Of a stretch of 64,000 nucleotides of DNA, positions 48,736 to 56,640 are shown piece after piece. The position numbers were made by a program, and so were the translations under genes. The stretch spans positions 496,001 to 560,000 of the forward strand of contig NZ_JANTEZ010000003.1 in NCBI RefSeq assembly GCF_024978135.1, in the 5' to 3' direction. Position 1 is the stretch's first letter, and each line of letters begins with the position of its first letter. The stretch is from Herbiconiux gentiana. Lineage in GTDB: Bacteria; Actinomycetota; Actinomycetes; Actinomycetales; Microbacteriaceae. Below the pieces are notes generated by a model. The model was not told where the DNA came from. It was given only the letters and a program-made list of their open reading frames with translations, and ran no database searches.

Positions 48736-48757
48736 CGTGTTACAGCCATGTAACACG
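48736..48757. promoter_or_regulatory. 22-bp palindromic operator upstream of livK
   Basis: CGTGTTACA-GCCA-TGTAACACG: nine-base perfect arms, four-base spacer, about 97 bases upstream of the ATG. It overlaps a likely -35 (TTACAT on the minus strand, 16 bases before TATTGT). The core reads GTTAC-N6-GTAAC, which resembles the half-site layout of the nitrogen regulator GlnR; a GntR-type regulator is an alternative. Confidence 0.7.
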
Positions 48758-48794
48758 GGACAATCGTTATCTCGCAGTGACCTCGGGAGCGCTC

Positions 48795-49700
48795 TCAGCG
48801 CCGCGCGGCCCGGGCCATGTCGACGACCAGCACCAGCACCGCGACCCAGACGACGGCGAATCCGGCCCAGCGCTCGGGCGGCATGGGCTCGTGCAGTACG
48901 AAGACCCCGATGGCGAACTGCAGCAGGGGGGCGACGAACTGGATGAAGCCGACGTAGGCCAGCGGCAGCCGCCGCGTGGCCGAGGCGAACATCAACAGGG
49001 GCACCGCGGTCGCCACGCCCGACAGCAGCATCAGCCCCGTGTGCAGCGGGCTGACGGTGCCGAACACGATTCCACCCGGCAGCACGGCGACGATGATCAG
49101 CTGCACGGTGGCGAGCGGGGCCAGCCAGGCGGTCTCCAGCGAGAGCCCGCTGACCGCGTCGACGCGGGGGCCGACGTGCTTCTTCACCAGCCCGTAGGTG
49201 CCGAAGGAGCCCGCCAGCACGAGGGCGAGCCACGGCACCGAGCCGTGCCCGACGGCGAGCACCAGCACGGCGACGAGGGCGATGCCGATGGCGGTCCACT
49301 GGAGCATCCTGAGCTTCTCGTGCAGCACGAGCACGCTGAGCAGCACGGTGACGATGGGGTTGATGAAGTAGCCGAGCGAGGTCTCGACCACCTGCCCCGA
49401 GAGGGTGCCGAGGATGTAGGTCTGCCAGTTGACGTAGATCAGCAGGCCCGCGAGCCCCATCAGCAGGAGCAGGCGCGGCTGCCGCGCGATGGCGAGGAAG
49501 GGCCGCCAGCCGCGGGTGGCGGTGAGCAGCACCGCGCAGAACACCAGCGAGAAGAGGATGCGCCAGGCGACGATCTCGAACGCCCCCGCCGGCTGCATGA
49601 GCAGGAAGTAGAGCGGGAACACGCCCCAGAGCACGTAGGCGCCGACGGCGTAGAGGAGCCCGGCCCGGAAGGCCTGGGCGGGGGCGGAGCGGTCGGGCAC
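48795..49700 (-). CDS. rarD: EamA-family transporter, RarD type
   Basis: Polytopic exporter/permease of 301 residues, ten membrane segments in two EamA halves. RarD-type sequences are visible: AYVLWGVFPLYFLL near residue 21, QTYILGTLSGQVVETSLGYFINP near 93. Substrate unknown. GTG start at 49700. It ends 38 bases or so upstream of the livK operator and reads in the same direction as livK. Confidence 0.9.
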   Translation of the reverse strand: MPDRSAPAQAFRAGLLYAVGAYVLWGVFPLYFLLMQPAGAFEIVAWRILFSLVFCAVLLTATRGWRPFLAIARQPRLLLLMGLAGLLIYVNWQTYILGTLSGQVVETSLGYFINPIVTVLLSVLVLHEKLRMLQWTAIGIALVAVLVLAVGHGSVPWLALVLAGSFGTYGLVKKHVGPRVDAVSGLSLETAWLAPLATVQLIIVAVLPGGIVFGTVSPLHTGLMLLSGVATAVPLLMFASATRRLPLAYVGFIQFVAPLLQFAIGVFVLHEPMPPERWAGFAVVWVAVLVLVVDMARAARR

Positions 49701-49746
49701 CGCGTCAGCCTACCTCTGCGCGGACAGGCCCCTGCGCCGGGAACGA

Positions 49747-49783
49747 CAGAACCCCCGGGCGGCCAGGCCACCCGGGGGTTCTG
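49747..49783 (-). terminator. Terminator after groES
   Basis: Thirteen-base perfect stem, CAGAACCCCCGGG (49747-49759) with its complement at 49771-49783, 17 bases after the groES stop. It also explains why no groEL follows. Confidence 0.82.
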
Positions 49784-49799
49784 CGTGAAGAAGGATGCG

Positions 49800-50096
49800 T
49801 CAGCGGACGACGACCGCGAGCACGTCGCGAGCCGAGAGCACGAGCAGGTCCTCTCCGCCGTACTTCACCTCGGTTCCGCCGTACTTGGAGTAGATGACCT
49901 TGTCGCCGACGGCGACGTCGAGCGGGATGCGGTTGCCGTTGTCGTCGATGCGGCCGGGGCCCACGGCGACGACTTCGCCCTCCTGGGGCTTCTCCTTGGC
50001 GGTGTCAGGGATGACGAGACCGGAAGCAGTGGTCTGCTCAGCTTCGACCTGCTTGATGACGATGCGATCCTCGAGCGGCTTGATGGAGACCGACAC
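49800..50096 (-). CDS. groES: Co-chaperonin GroES (Hsp10)
   Basis: Ten-kDa lid of the GroEL chaperonin. 98 residues with PLEDRIVIK, mobile-loop segment [24 protein letters not shown] and [18 protein letters not shown] start at 50096. Monocistronic: a strong terminator follows and rarD is unrelated, so groEL is elsewhere, as is common in Actinobacteria. Heat-shock control by HrcA is indicated by two CIRCE sequences upstream. Confidence 0.97.
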   Translation of the reverse strand: MSVSIKPLEDRIVIKQVEAEQTTASGLVIPDTAKEKPQEGEVVAVGPGRIDDNGNRIPLDVAVGDKVIYSKYGGTEVKYGGEDLLVLSARDVLAVVVR

Positions 50097-50132
50097 GGTT
50101 GACCTCTTCTTTCTCAGTTACAAAACGTCTGG

Positions 50133-50159
50133 TTAGCACCCTCACTCCGAGAGTGCTAA
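50133..50159. promoter_or_regulatory. CIRCE operator 1 (HrcA binding site)
   Basis: TTAGCACCC-N9-GAGTGCTAA; differs from the consensus TTAGCACTC-N9-GAGTGCTAA by one base in the left arm. Lies between the groES promoter and start codon. Confidence 0.93.
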
Positions 50160-50163
50160 ATCG

Positions 50164-50193
50164 AGTTTAGGGGCTTCATTGGCACTCCCGCAA
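50164..50193 (-). promoter_or_regulatory. groES promoter between two CIRCE sites
   Basis: TTGCGG (50193-50188), 18 bases, TAAACT (50169-50164). The -35 lies in the spacer of CIRCE 2 and the transcript start falls in CIRCE 1. Confidence 0.6.
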
Positions 50194-50205
50194 CGCGAGT
50201 GCCAA
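50179..50205. promoter_or_regulatory. CIRCE operator 2 (HrcA binding site, variant)
   Basis: TTGGCACTC-N9-GAGTGCCAA: perfect dyad, one base per arm different from consensus. Lies over the groES -35 and close to the divergent methyltransferase promoter. Confidence 0.88.
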
Positions 50206-50235
50206 CAATCGCGCCGCGCTTGGTAGCGTGGCCGG

Positions 50236-51423
50236 ATGGACTCCGCCGAGCTGTCGCTGCTGCTGACCACGGAGGGGCTCCGGCTCGTCGACTCGCTCCC
50301 CGAGTACTCGGCCGCCGACGCGGTGCGGCAGGTCGCCGCCCTCCGCAAGGCGGGCCACTCCCCCGAGCTCGTCGCGGTCGCCCTCACCCAGTCGCGGCTG
50401 CGGCAGAAGGCGCGGGCGAAGTTCGGCGGCTTCGCCGACCGCCTGCTCTACACCCAGGCCGGCCTCGAGCAGGCCACCCGACTGCAGGTCGCCGCCCTGC
50501 ACGCCGGTCGGTTCCGCGATGCCGGTGTGCGGCGGGTGGCCGACCTCGGCTGCGGGCTGGGGGCGGATGCGCTGGCCATCGCCGCGCTCGGCATCCCCGT
50601 GCTCGCGGTCGAGCGCGACGAGGTCACCGCCGCCCTGGCCGCCTACAACCTCGCCGCTTTCCCCGACGTCGAGGTGGTGCACGCCGACGCCGAGAGCGTT
50701 GCGCTCGACGGGGTCGACGCGGTCTACCTCGACCCCGCCCGGCGCACCGCCGGCACCGGCGAGACCTCCCGGTTGACGAGGCCCGACGACTACTCCCCCT
50801 CGGTCGGCTTCGCGTTCGGGCTGGGCGAGCGGATGCCCGTGGGCGTCAAGCTCGGCCCGGGCTTCGATCGCGCCCAGATCCCGGGCTCCGCCGAGGCGCA
50901 GTGGGTCTCGGTCGACGGGCAGCTGGTCGAGATGGGGCTGTGGTTCGGCGCGCTCGCCCGCTCCGGCGTGCGTCGCTCGGCGCTCGTGGTGCGCGACGGC
51001 GGTGCCGCCGAGCTCACGGCGGCCGGCGACAGCGACGACGCCGAGGTGCGGCCGATCGGGGAGTTCGTCTACGAGCCCGACGGCTCGATCATCCGTGCCC
51101 GGCTGATCGGCGCGCTGGCCGAGCGCCTGGGGGCCGGGATGCTCTCGGCCGGCATCGCCTATCTCACGGCCGACGAGGTCGTCGAGACGCCGTTCGCCTC
51201 GGCCTTCCGGGTGCGGGAACGGCTGCCGGCCAGTGAGGCCGCGCTGAAGCGGGCCCTGAGGGAACGTCGAATCGGCACACTCGAGATCAAGAAGCGCGGC
51301 ATCGACGTCGACCCGGCGGCGCTGCGCACGCGGCTGGCGTTGAAGGGGCCGGAGTCGGCCACGCTCATCCTCACCCGGGTCGACGGGGCGCACGAGGCGC
51401 TGCTCGTCGACCGGGTGGGCTGA
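50236..51423 (+). CDS. SAM-dependent methyltransferase with THUMP-like domain
   Basis: 395 residues. Central class I methyltransferase core: SAM loop VADLGCGLGADALAIA (about 100-115), acidic end of beta-2 LAVERDE, and YLDPARRT (about 168), a DPPR-like nucleic-acid methylase signature. The C-terminal 75 residues (RALRERRIGTLEIKKRGIDVDPAALR) match the THUMP-like domain of this actinobacterial family. Probably modifies RNA, unproven. A -10 TAGCGT ends six bases before the ATG; CIRCE 2 lies 30 bases upstream. Confidence 0.88.
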   Translation: MDSAELSLLLTTEGLRLVDSLPEYSAADAVRQVAALRKAGHSPELVAVALTQSRLRQKARAKFGGFADRLLYTQAGLEQATRLQVAALHAGRFRDAGVRRVADLGCGLGADALAIAALGIPVLAVERDEVTAALAAYNLAAFPDVEVVHADAESVALDGVDAVYLDPARRTAGTGETSRLTRPDDYSPSVGFAFGLGERMPVGVKLGPGFDRAQIPGSAEAQWVSVDGQLVEMGLWFGALARSGVRRSALVVRDGGAAELTAAGDSDDAEVRPIGEFVYEPDGSIIRARLIGALAERLGAGMLSAGIAYLTADEVVETPFASAFRVRERLPASEAALKRALRERRIGTLEIKKRGIDVDPAALRTRLALKGPESATLILTRVDGAHEALLVDRVG

Positions 51424-51455
51424 GGCGGCCGCACCGACTGAGGCGGCCGCACCGG
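51420..51455. repeat. Tandem 18-bp repeat at the methyltransferase stop
   Basis: Copies 51420-51437 and 51438-51455, 17 of 18 identical (CTGAGGCGGCCGCACCGA/G). The TGA stop lies in the first copy. Confidence 0.8.
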
Positions 51456-51472
51456 CCGCGGGCGCGGGCGGC

Positions 51473-52021
51473 CTAGTAGTACGTGCCCGAGGTGCCCGCG
51501 ATCGCGATCGCCAGCACGACGAAGACGATGTAGAAGATCACGAGCAGCACGCCGAGGCCAGTGAACACGTATGACAGGATGAGGCCCGCCTTCGCGAGCC
51601 CGCGGCCCTGCTCACCGGTGCGGTCGATCTGCTTCAGCGCGATGTGACCGGTGACGATGCCGGCGATCGAGAACACGAACGCGAGGATGATCGTGATGAT
51701 CGCCAGCGTGTTCATGGGGGGCGTGACCGGCGCCTGGTAGCCGTAGTACGGCTGCTGCTGCTGCGGCGGGTAGCCGGGGGGCGGCGTCTGGCCGTAGCCC
51801 GGCTGCGGGGCCTGACCGTAGGCCGGCGGCGGGTTCTGGCCGTACGGCTGCACCGGCGGCTGCGGCGCGGGCGGCTGCGGCTGCTGCGCCTGCGGCTGCT
51901 GCGCCTGCGGCGGCTGCGGCGGCTGCGGCGGGGGTGCCGACTGGTAGCCGCCGACGGGCGGCTGCGGGGCGACGGGCGGGACGGGCGGTTCTCCGGCGGC
52001 CGGAGGGGTGGTGTCGCTCAC
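51473..52021 (-). CDS. DUF4190 membrane protein with Pro/Gln-rich N-terminus
   Basis: 182 residues. Residues 1-100 are a disordered Pro/Gln/Tyr-rich tail with repeats of the type PQAQQPQ and YGQ-P-PPGYG; residues 100-182 are a two-helix membrane DUF4190 domain (MNTLAIITIILAFVFSIAGIVTGHIALKQI). Function unknown; such proteins occur near cell-division or envelope genes in Actinobacteria. GTG start at 52021. Paralogue of the next gene. Confidence 0.8.
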   Translation of the reverse strand: MSDTTPPAAGEPPVPPVAPQPPVGGYQSAPPPQPPQPPQAQQPQAQQPQPPAPQPPVQPYGQNPPPAYGQAPQPGYGQTPPPGYPPQQQQPYYGYQAPVTPPMNTLAIITIILAFVFSIAGIVTGHIALKQIDRTGEQGRGLAKAGLILSYVFTGLGVLLVIFYIVFVVLAIAIAGTSGTYY

Positions 52022-52116
52022 GGAGTGACCCTTTCCTGTGGCGGCAGGCCGGCGGCGCTGCCTGGTTCGTCAACATCGTAGGCGCAGGCGACCGGGAGCC
52101 GCCTGCGCCCGACGAC

Positions 52117-52401
52117 TCAGTAGGTGGTGACCGTGCCCTGGCTGGCCGCCACCGCGAAGATGACGATGAACAGCACGATGTAGAACACGATGGTGACGGC
52201 ACCGATGATGATGCCGGCCAGCGCGAGGCCGCGGCCCTTCTCGCCGGTCTTCTTGATCTGGCTGAGGGCGATCGCGCCGAGCACGATGGCGATGACGTTG
52301 AACGACAGCAGCGAGATCACGAACGCGACGATCGCGAGGACGTTCCACTTCTGCTCGGCCACGGGGCCGGCGGCGTAGGCGGGAGGGGTGGGGTTCGTCA
52401 C
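52117..52401 (-). CDS. Small DUF4190 membrane protein
   Basis: 94 residues: short N-terminus, then two membrane segments with the DUF4190 linker LGAIALSQIKKTGEKGRGLALAG. Same fold and same end (TG-x-x-GRGLA-x-AG) as the 51473-52021 product, without the Pro/Gln tail. GTG start at 52401 with GGAG six bases ahead; a TTGACA -35-like sequence lies upstream at about 52467. Confidence 0.78.
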   Translation of the reverse strand: MTNPTPPAYAAGPVAEQKWNVLAIVAFVISLLSFNVIAIVLGAIALSQIKKTGEKGRGLALAGIIIGAVTIVFYIVLFIVIFAVAASQGTVTTY

Positions 52402-52504
52402 GGGAGGCTCCAAGATCGCGGTAGACGGGGACGGCACTATCGTGGCGGGCGTCTGAGAATCTGTCAATCGCGACGACCCCTCGTGACGCGGAGTGACGCC
52501 CCGC

Positions 52505-53572
52505 TCAGGCCGGGGCGGCGAGCTCGTCGACCTGGATCTCGGTGACCGGCAGTGTCGAGTCGGCCCCGAAGCCGAGGCCGCTCGGCCGGTGCCCCGCCGC
52601 GACCAGCTGCGCACCGAGGGCGGCGATCATGGCCCCGTTGTCGGTGCAGAGCGCCAGGGGCGGGATGCGCAGCTGCACCCCCTGGGCCGCCGCCCGCTCG
52701 GCGGCGGCCTCCCGGACGCGTGCGTTGGCGACGACCCCTCCGCCGAGCAGCAGCCGCGGGATGCCGAGGTCGGCGCAGGCCCGGAACGCCTTCGTCAGCA
52801 GCACGTCGACCACGGCCTCGCGGAAGCTCGCGGCGACGTCGGCCACGGGCACCTCCTCGCCGGCGTCCTGCGCCTTCTCGACCCAGCGGGCGACGGCGGT
52901 CTTGAGCCCCGAGAACGAGAAGTCGTAGCGGTGCCGCTCCAGGTCCTTCGGCAGCATCAGGCCCCGCGGGAAGCGGATCGCCGTCGGGTCGCCGCCGACC
53001 GCCGCGCGGTCGATCTGCGGCCCGCCCGGGTAGGGCAGCCCGAGGATGCGCGCGACCTTGTCGAACGCCTCCCCGGCGGCGTCGTCGATGGTCTCGCCGA
53101 GGAGCTCGACGTCGCCGACCAGGTCGCGCACGACGAGCAGCGAGGTGTGTCCGCCCGAGACCAGCAGCGCCACCGTGGGGTACTCCAGCGGCTCGGCGTC
53201 GAGCACGTCGGCGCCGACGTGGCCGACGAGGTGGTTCACGGCGTAGAGCGGCTTTCCCGTCGCCACGGCGAGGGCCTTCGCCGCCCCGACGCCCACCATG
53301 AGCGCTCCGGACAGGCCGGGGCCGCTCGTCACCGCGATGGCGTCGAGCTCGGCGAAGCCGATGCCCGCTTCAGCGAACGCAGCCTCGAGCGCGGGGTTGA
53401 TCGCCTCGAGGTGCGCCCGGGCGGCGACCTCGGGTACGACGCCGCCGTAACGCGCGTGCTCGTCCATCGACGACGAGATGACGTTCGCCAGCAGGGTGCG
53501 CCCACGCACGATGCCGATGCCGGTCTCGTCGCAGGAGGTCTCGATGCCGAGCACCACGGGCTCGCGGGTCAT
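52505..53572 (-). CDS. tsaD: tRNA N6-threonylcarbamoyladenosine transferase TsaD
   Basis: Transfers the threonylcarbamoyl group to A37 of ANN-decoding tRNAs with TsaB and TsaE. 355 residues of the ASKHA fold: [14 protein letters not shown], metal-binding [10 protein letters not shown] (His-x3-His), SGGHTSLL, and [11 protein letters not shown] near the C-terminus. ATG at 53572 overlaps rimI (ATGA). Last gene of the tsaE-tsaB-rimI-tsaD run. Confidence 0.96.
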   Translation of the reverse strand: MTREPVVLGIETSCDETGIGIVRGRTLLANVISSSMDEHARYGGVVPEVAARAHLEAINPALEAAFAEAGIGFAELDAIAVTSGPGLSGALMVGVGAAKALAVATGKPLYAVNHLVGHVGADVLDAEPLEYPTVALLVSGGHTSLLVVRDLVGDVELLGETIDDAAGEAFDKVARILGLPYPGGPQIDRAAVGGDPTAIRFPRGLMLPKDLERHRYDFSFSGLKTAVARWVEKAQDAGEEVPVADVAASFREAVVDVLLTKAFRACADLGIPRLLLGGGVVANARVREAAAERAAAQGVQLRIPPLALCTDNGAMIAALGAQLVAAGHRPSGLGFGADSTLPVTEIQVDELAAPA

Positions 53573-54138
53573 GCGGTCGTCCTTCCGGCGGGGCGGCCGA
53601 GCTCGGCCCGCATCACGACGGCGTCGACGCCGTCGGGCTGGTAGTAGTTCGGGCGCACGGCGATGTCGTCGAAGCCGAGCGAGCGGTACAGCCCGTGGGC
53701 GACCGGGTTGTCGGCGCGCACCTCGAGGAAGATCTGAGTCGCGCGTCGCCGCCCGGCCTCCGCCATCAGCGCGGTCATCAGCGCTCGCCCCAGGCCCTGG
53801 CCGCGGTCGGCGGGGTCGACGGCGATGGTCTGGATGTCCGCGTCGGACGAGCCCGCCGGGCAGAGCAGCCCGGCATACCCCGCGAGGCCGCCGCCGTCGC
53901 GCACGGCGACGAGATAGTGGCAGAACGGGCTGTCGAGCTCCCGCGCCATGGAGTCGCGCGACCACGCGTCGGTGGTGAACGACGACACCTCGAGCGCCAT
54001 GATCGCGTCGAGGTCGGCATCGGTCGCCGGTCGCAGCATGGGCGGCACGGGCGACACGGCCGGCACGGGCGGCACGGGCGGCGCGGGCGGCGCGGGCGAC
54101 ACGGCCGACGCGGGCGGCACCGGCGACGGGTCGGTCAC
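53569..54138 (-). CDS. rimI: Ribosomal protein S18-alanine N-acetyltransferase RimI
   Basis: GNAT enzyme that acetylates the N-terminus of S18. 189 residues: core from about residue 34 ([17 protein letters not shown]), acetyl-CoA loop [31 protein letters not shown]. The first 33 residues are an unusual Pro/Val/Ala tail ([16 protein letters not shown]) encoded by imperfect 9-15 bp repeats. GTG 54138 overlaps the tsaB stop (GTGA); an internal ATG at 54039 would give the ordinary length. Confidence 0.92.
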   Translation of the reverse strand: MTDPSPVPPASAVSPAPPAPPVPPVPAVSPVPPMLRPATDADLDAIMALEVSSFTTDAWSRDSMARELDSPFCHYLVAVRDGGGLAGYAGLLCPAGSSDADIQTIAVDPADRGQGLGRALMTALMAEAGRRRATQIFLEVRADNPVAHGLYRSLGFDDIAVRPNYYQPDGVDAVVMRAELGRPAGRTTA

Positions 54139-54746
54139 CGGGTCACCCGCTTGCGCGCCCCCGGCACCGTCACGTCGGGCGACCGGAGGTAGAGCGGCTC
54201 CGTGTACTCCACCGGCAGTCCGGCGGCGCGGCGGATCAGGGCGGCCCGGCCGAGCGCCCCGGCCGAGACCTGGGTGGCGTCGATCCGCTCGACGTCGGGG
54301 TAGGGCAGCTCGTCGGGGCGACAGAGGCCGGGGCCGTCGGTGCGGGAGACCGCGTCGGAGCCGAGGTCATAGCTCGACCAGTAGAGCTCCCGTCGACGCG
54401 CATCCGTCACCACCAGCAGCGGGCCACGCGTGCCGGCCGACCACTCGTCGAGCGCCACCGCGTCGTGGCTGACGGCGGGCGTCAGCGGGCGGCCGATACC
54501 GAGGGCGAAGGCTCGGGCGGCCGCGATGCCGACACGCAGCCCGGTGAACGGCCCGGGGCCCATGCCCGCCACGACCTCGTCGAGGCGGGACGGGTCGACG
54601 CCGGCCTCGTCGAGCACGGCCGCGATCATCTCGCCGATCACCTCGGCGTGGCGCATGGTGTCCTCGGTCGACCGCTCGGCCAGCACGAGATCGCCCTCGA
54701 CCACGGCGACCGAGGTTCCGGCTGAGGTGTCGATGGCGAGAAGCAC
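54135..54746 (-). CDS. tsaB: tRNA threonylcarbamoyladenosine biosynthesis protein TsaB
   Basis: Non-catalytic partner of TsaD in t6A synthesis. 203 residues, with [17 protein letters not shown] and [17 protein letters not shown], both hallmark TsaB segments. GTG at 54746; a -10 TAGGCT ends six bases upstream, so this gene may start a leaderless transcript of tsaB-rimI-tsaD despite following tsaE on the same strand. Confidence 0.95.
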   Translation of the reverse strand: MLLAIDTSAGTSVAVVEGDLVLAERSTEDTMRHAEVIGEMIAAVLDEAGVDPSRLDEVVAGMGPGPFTGLRVGIAAARAFALGIGRPLTPAVSHDAVALDEWSAGTRGPLLVVTDARRRELYWSSYDLGSDAVSRTDGPGLCRPDELPYPDVERIDATQVSAGALGRAALIRRAAGLPVEYTEPLYLRSPDVTVPGARKRVTR

Positions 54747-54832
54747 CCCACGAGCCTAACGCGCCCGGCTGCGTCGACGACCGGATGCGCGGCCACCCCC
54801 GAGCGCGGCTACCACCGTGGCCTGCCGACCGC

Positions 54833-54882
54833 GGCTACGACCAGCGCCCGCCCACCGGGCTACGACCAGCGCCCGCCCACCG
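54833..54882. repeat. Tandem 25-bp duplication spanning the tsaE stop codon
   Basis: Two exact copies, 54833-54857 and 54858-54882. On the minus strand the upstream copy encodes the last tsaE codons (PVGGRWS-stop) and the second copy repeats them beyond the stop in another frame. Confidence 0.85.
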
Positions 54883-55495
54883 GGGTCAGCGACACCCGCC
54901 TCGGCTCCACCGGCTCCGCACCCTCGTCGGGCTCGTCGTCCTGCGCCGGCCCCGCCCCGTGCGGACGGTCGATCGTGATCGACAGCCACGAGTCGGCGAG
55001 CGCCTCGATCAGGCCGGCGCCCCACTCGACCACGACCACCGCGTGCTCGAAGTCGATGTCGAGGTCGTCGAGCTCGAGCGCCGAGCCGAGCCGGTATGCG
55101 TCGACGTGCACGAGCGGCGCCCCGCCCACGAGCGAGGGGTGCGTGCGGGCGAGCACGAAGGTGGGGCTCGTCACGGGGCCGCGCACTCCGAGCCCCTCGC
55201 CGAGACCGCGGGTGAAGGTGGTCTTGCCCGCCCCGAGGTCGCCCGCGAGCAGCACCAGGTCGCCCGCGCCGAGACGTCGCCCGACCTCGAGGCCGAACGC
55301 GTGCATCCGCTCGGGGTCGTCGACGGTGAGCTCGGCCGAGACCGGTGCGGAAGCCGCGGCGCCCGCCTCGTCGGCACCGACCGACTCGACAGCCCCGACA
55401 GCACCGGACGACGCGACCGCCCCGACGGCGGCGGCGAGCTCGGCGAACCGCCCCACCCCCGCCCCCGCCCCGTGCGACGGCTCCGCGGCGCTCAT
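54860..55495 (-). CDS. tsaE: tRNA threonylcarbamoyladenosine biosynthesis ATPase TsaE
   Basis: ATPase that resets the TsaBD complex. 211 residues: Ala/Val-rich low-complexity N-terminus (about 1-55), then Walker A GDLGAGKTTF, SPTFVLARTH, HVDAYRL and VVVEWG (Walker B). Longer than typical (about 150-165 aa) because of the N-terminal tail and a C-terminal acidic extension. ATG at 55495 overlaps the second alr (ATGA). The stop lies in a tandem 25-bp duplication. Confidence 0.94.
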   Translation of the reverse strand: MSAAEPSHGAGAGVGRFAELAAAVGAVASSGAVGAVESVGADEAGAAASAPVSAELTVDDPERMHAFGLEVGRRLGAGDLVLLAGDLGAGKTTFTRGLGEGLGVRGPVTSPTFVLARTHPSLVGGAPLVHVDAYRLGSALELDDLDIDFEHAVVVVEWGAGLIEALADSWLSITIDRPHGAGPAQDDEPDEGAEPVEPRRVSLTPVGGRWS

Positions 55496-56640
55496 CGCCC
55501 GCCTCCGCCCGACGCGCCCTCCACGTGCACCCGCTCGACGCGGGCGCCGATGCGCGCCACGATCTCGTCGCCGATGGTGTCGGCGAAGCCCGCCCACTCC
55601 TCGGCGGTGGGCTCGCCGTGGTCGCCCTCGCCGAACACGACGACCTCGTCGCCCGGCTCGACCGGATGGTCGCCCACGTCGACCACGAACTGGTCCATCG
55701 CGATGCGCCCGGCGACGGGGTGCCGGCGGCCGCCGATCCACACCGAGGCGCGACCGCTCGCGATGCGCGGGATGCCGTCGGCATAGCCCAGCGGCACCAG
55801 CGCGAGCGTCGTCTCCCCCTCGGTGCGGTACGCGAACCCGTACGAGACGCCGTGCCCCGCCGGCACCCGCTTCACCGACGCCACCGGGGCGGTCAGCGTC
55901 ATCACGGGCCGCAACCCCAGGTCGCGGGCGGTCTGGTCGTCGAACGGCGACACCCCGTAGGCCGCGATGCCGAAGCGCACCATGTCGAGCCTCGCCTCGG
56001 GCATCCGGATGCCTGCCGAGCTCGCCGCGAGATGCAGCTTCTCGAACCGGGCGCCCAGACCCTCGGCGACCTCGACCGCGCGCCGGAGCTTCGCCAGCGC
56101 GAGCCCGTCGTCGTCGGGCGAGGCGTCGGCGAGATGCGACCACGCCGCGTGCAGGCGCACGGCCCCGGCCCGGTCGTGCTCGAGCGCCGCCGTCACGAGC
56201 GCCGGCCAGTCGGCCTCGGTGGCGCCGTTGCGGCTGAGCCCGGTGTCGATCTTGAGGTGCACGCGAGGGGCGACGGATGCGCGGGCCGCCGCGATGGCGT
56301 CGAGCTGCCACACGGCCGAGATGCCGAGGTCGATGTCGGCCTCGGCCGCCTCGCCGAAGAGGGCGTCGGGGTCGTGCATCCAGGCGAAGATCGGAGCGGT
56401 GATGCCCGCCTCGCGCAGCGCCAGTGCGGCCGGGATGTCGAGCACGGCGAGCGAGCTCGCGCCCGACTCGAGGGCCGCCCGCGCGAGGGGCACCATGCCG
56501 TGACCGTAGGCGTCGGCCTTCACGGCGAGCATGGTCTCGGCCGGCTTCGCCAGCTCGGACAGGGTGCGCACGTTGTGCCGGAAGGCGTCGAGGTCGATCA
56601 CCGCGCGCCGGGCCGGAACCGCGCCGGACGTCCCGCTCAT
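55492..56640 (-). CDS. Alanine racemase (paralogue 2)
   Basis: PLP enzyme interconverting L- and D-alanine. 382 residues: PLP Lys in AVKADAYGHG (about residue 41), [14 protein letters not shown]-type segment ([14 protein letters not shown]), DMVRFGIAAYG with the PLP-nitrogen Arg, catalytic Tyr in GVSYGFAYR, and [11 protein letters not shown]. Overlaps its neighbour alr by ATGA, so both are in one transcript. All family catalytic residues are present, so it should be active; whether it prefers alanine or another amino acid is unknown. Confidence 0.93.
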   Translation of the reverse strand: MSGTSGAVPARRAVIDLDAFRHNVRTLSELAKPAETMLAVKADAYGHGMVPLARAALESGASSLAVLDIPAALALREAGITAPIFAWMHDPDALFGEAAEADIDLGISAVWQLDAIAAARASVAPRVHLKIDTGLSRNGATEADWPALVTAALEHDRAGAVRLHAAWSHLADASPDDDGLALAKLRRAVEVAEGLGARFEKLHLAASSAGIRMPEARLDMVRFGIAAYGVSPFDDQTARDLGLRPVMTLTAPVASVKRVPAGHGVSYGFAYRTEGETTLALVPLGYADGIPRIASGRASVWIGGRRHPVAGRIAMDQFVVDVGDHPVEPGDEVVVFGEGDHGEPTAEEWAGFADTIGDEIVARIGARVERVHVEGASGGGGR

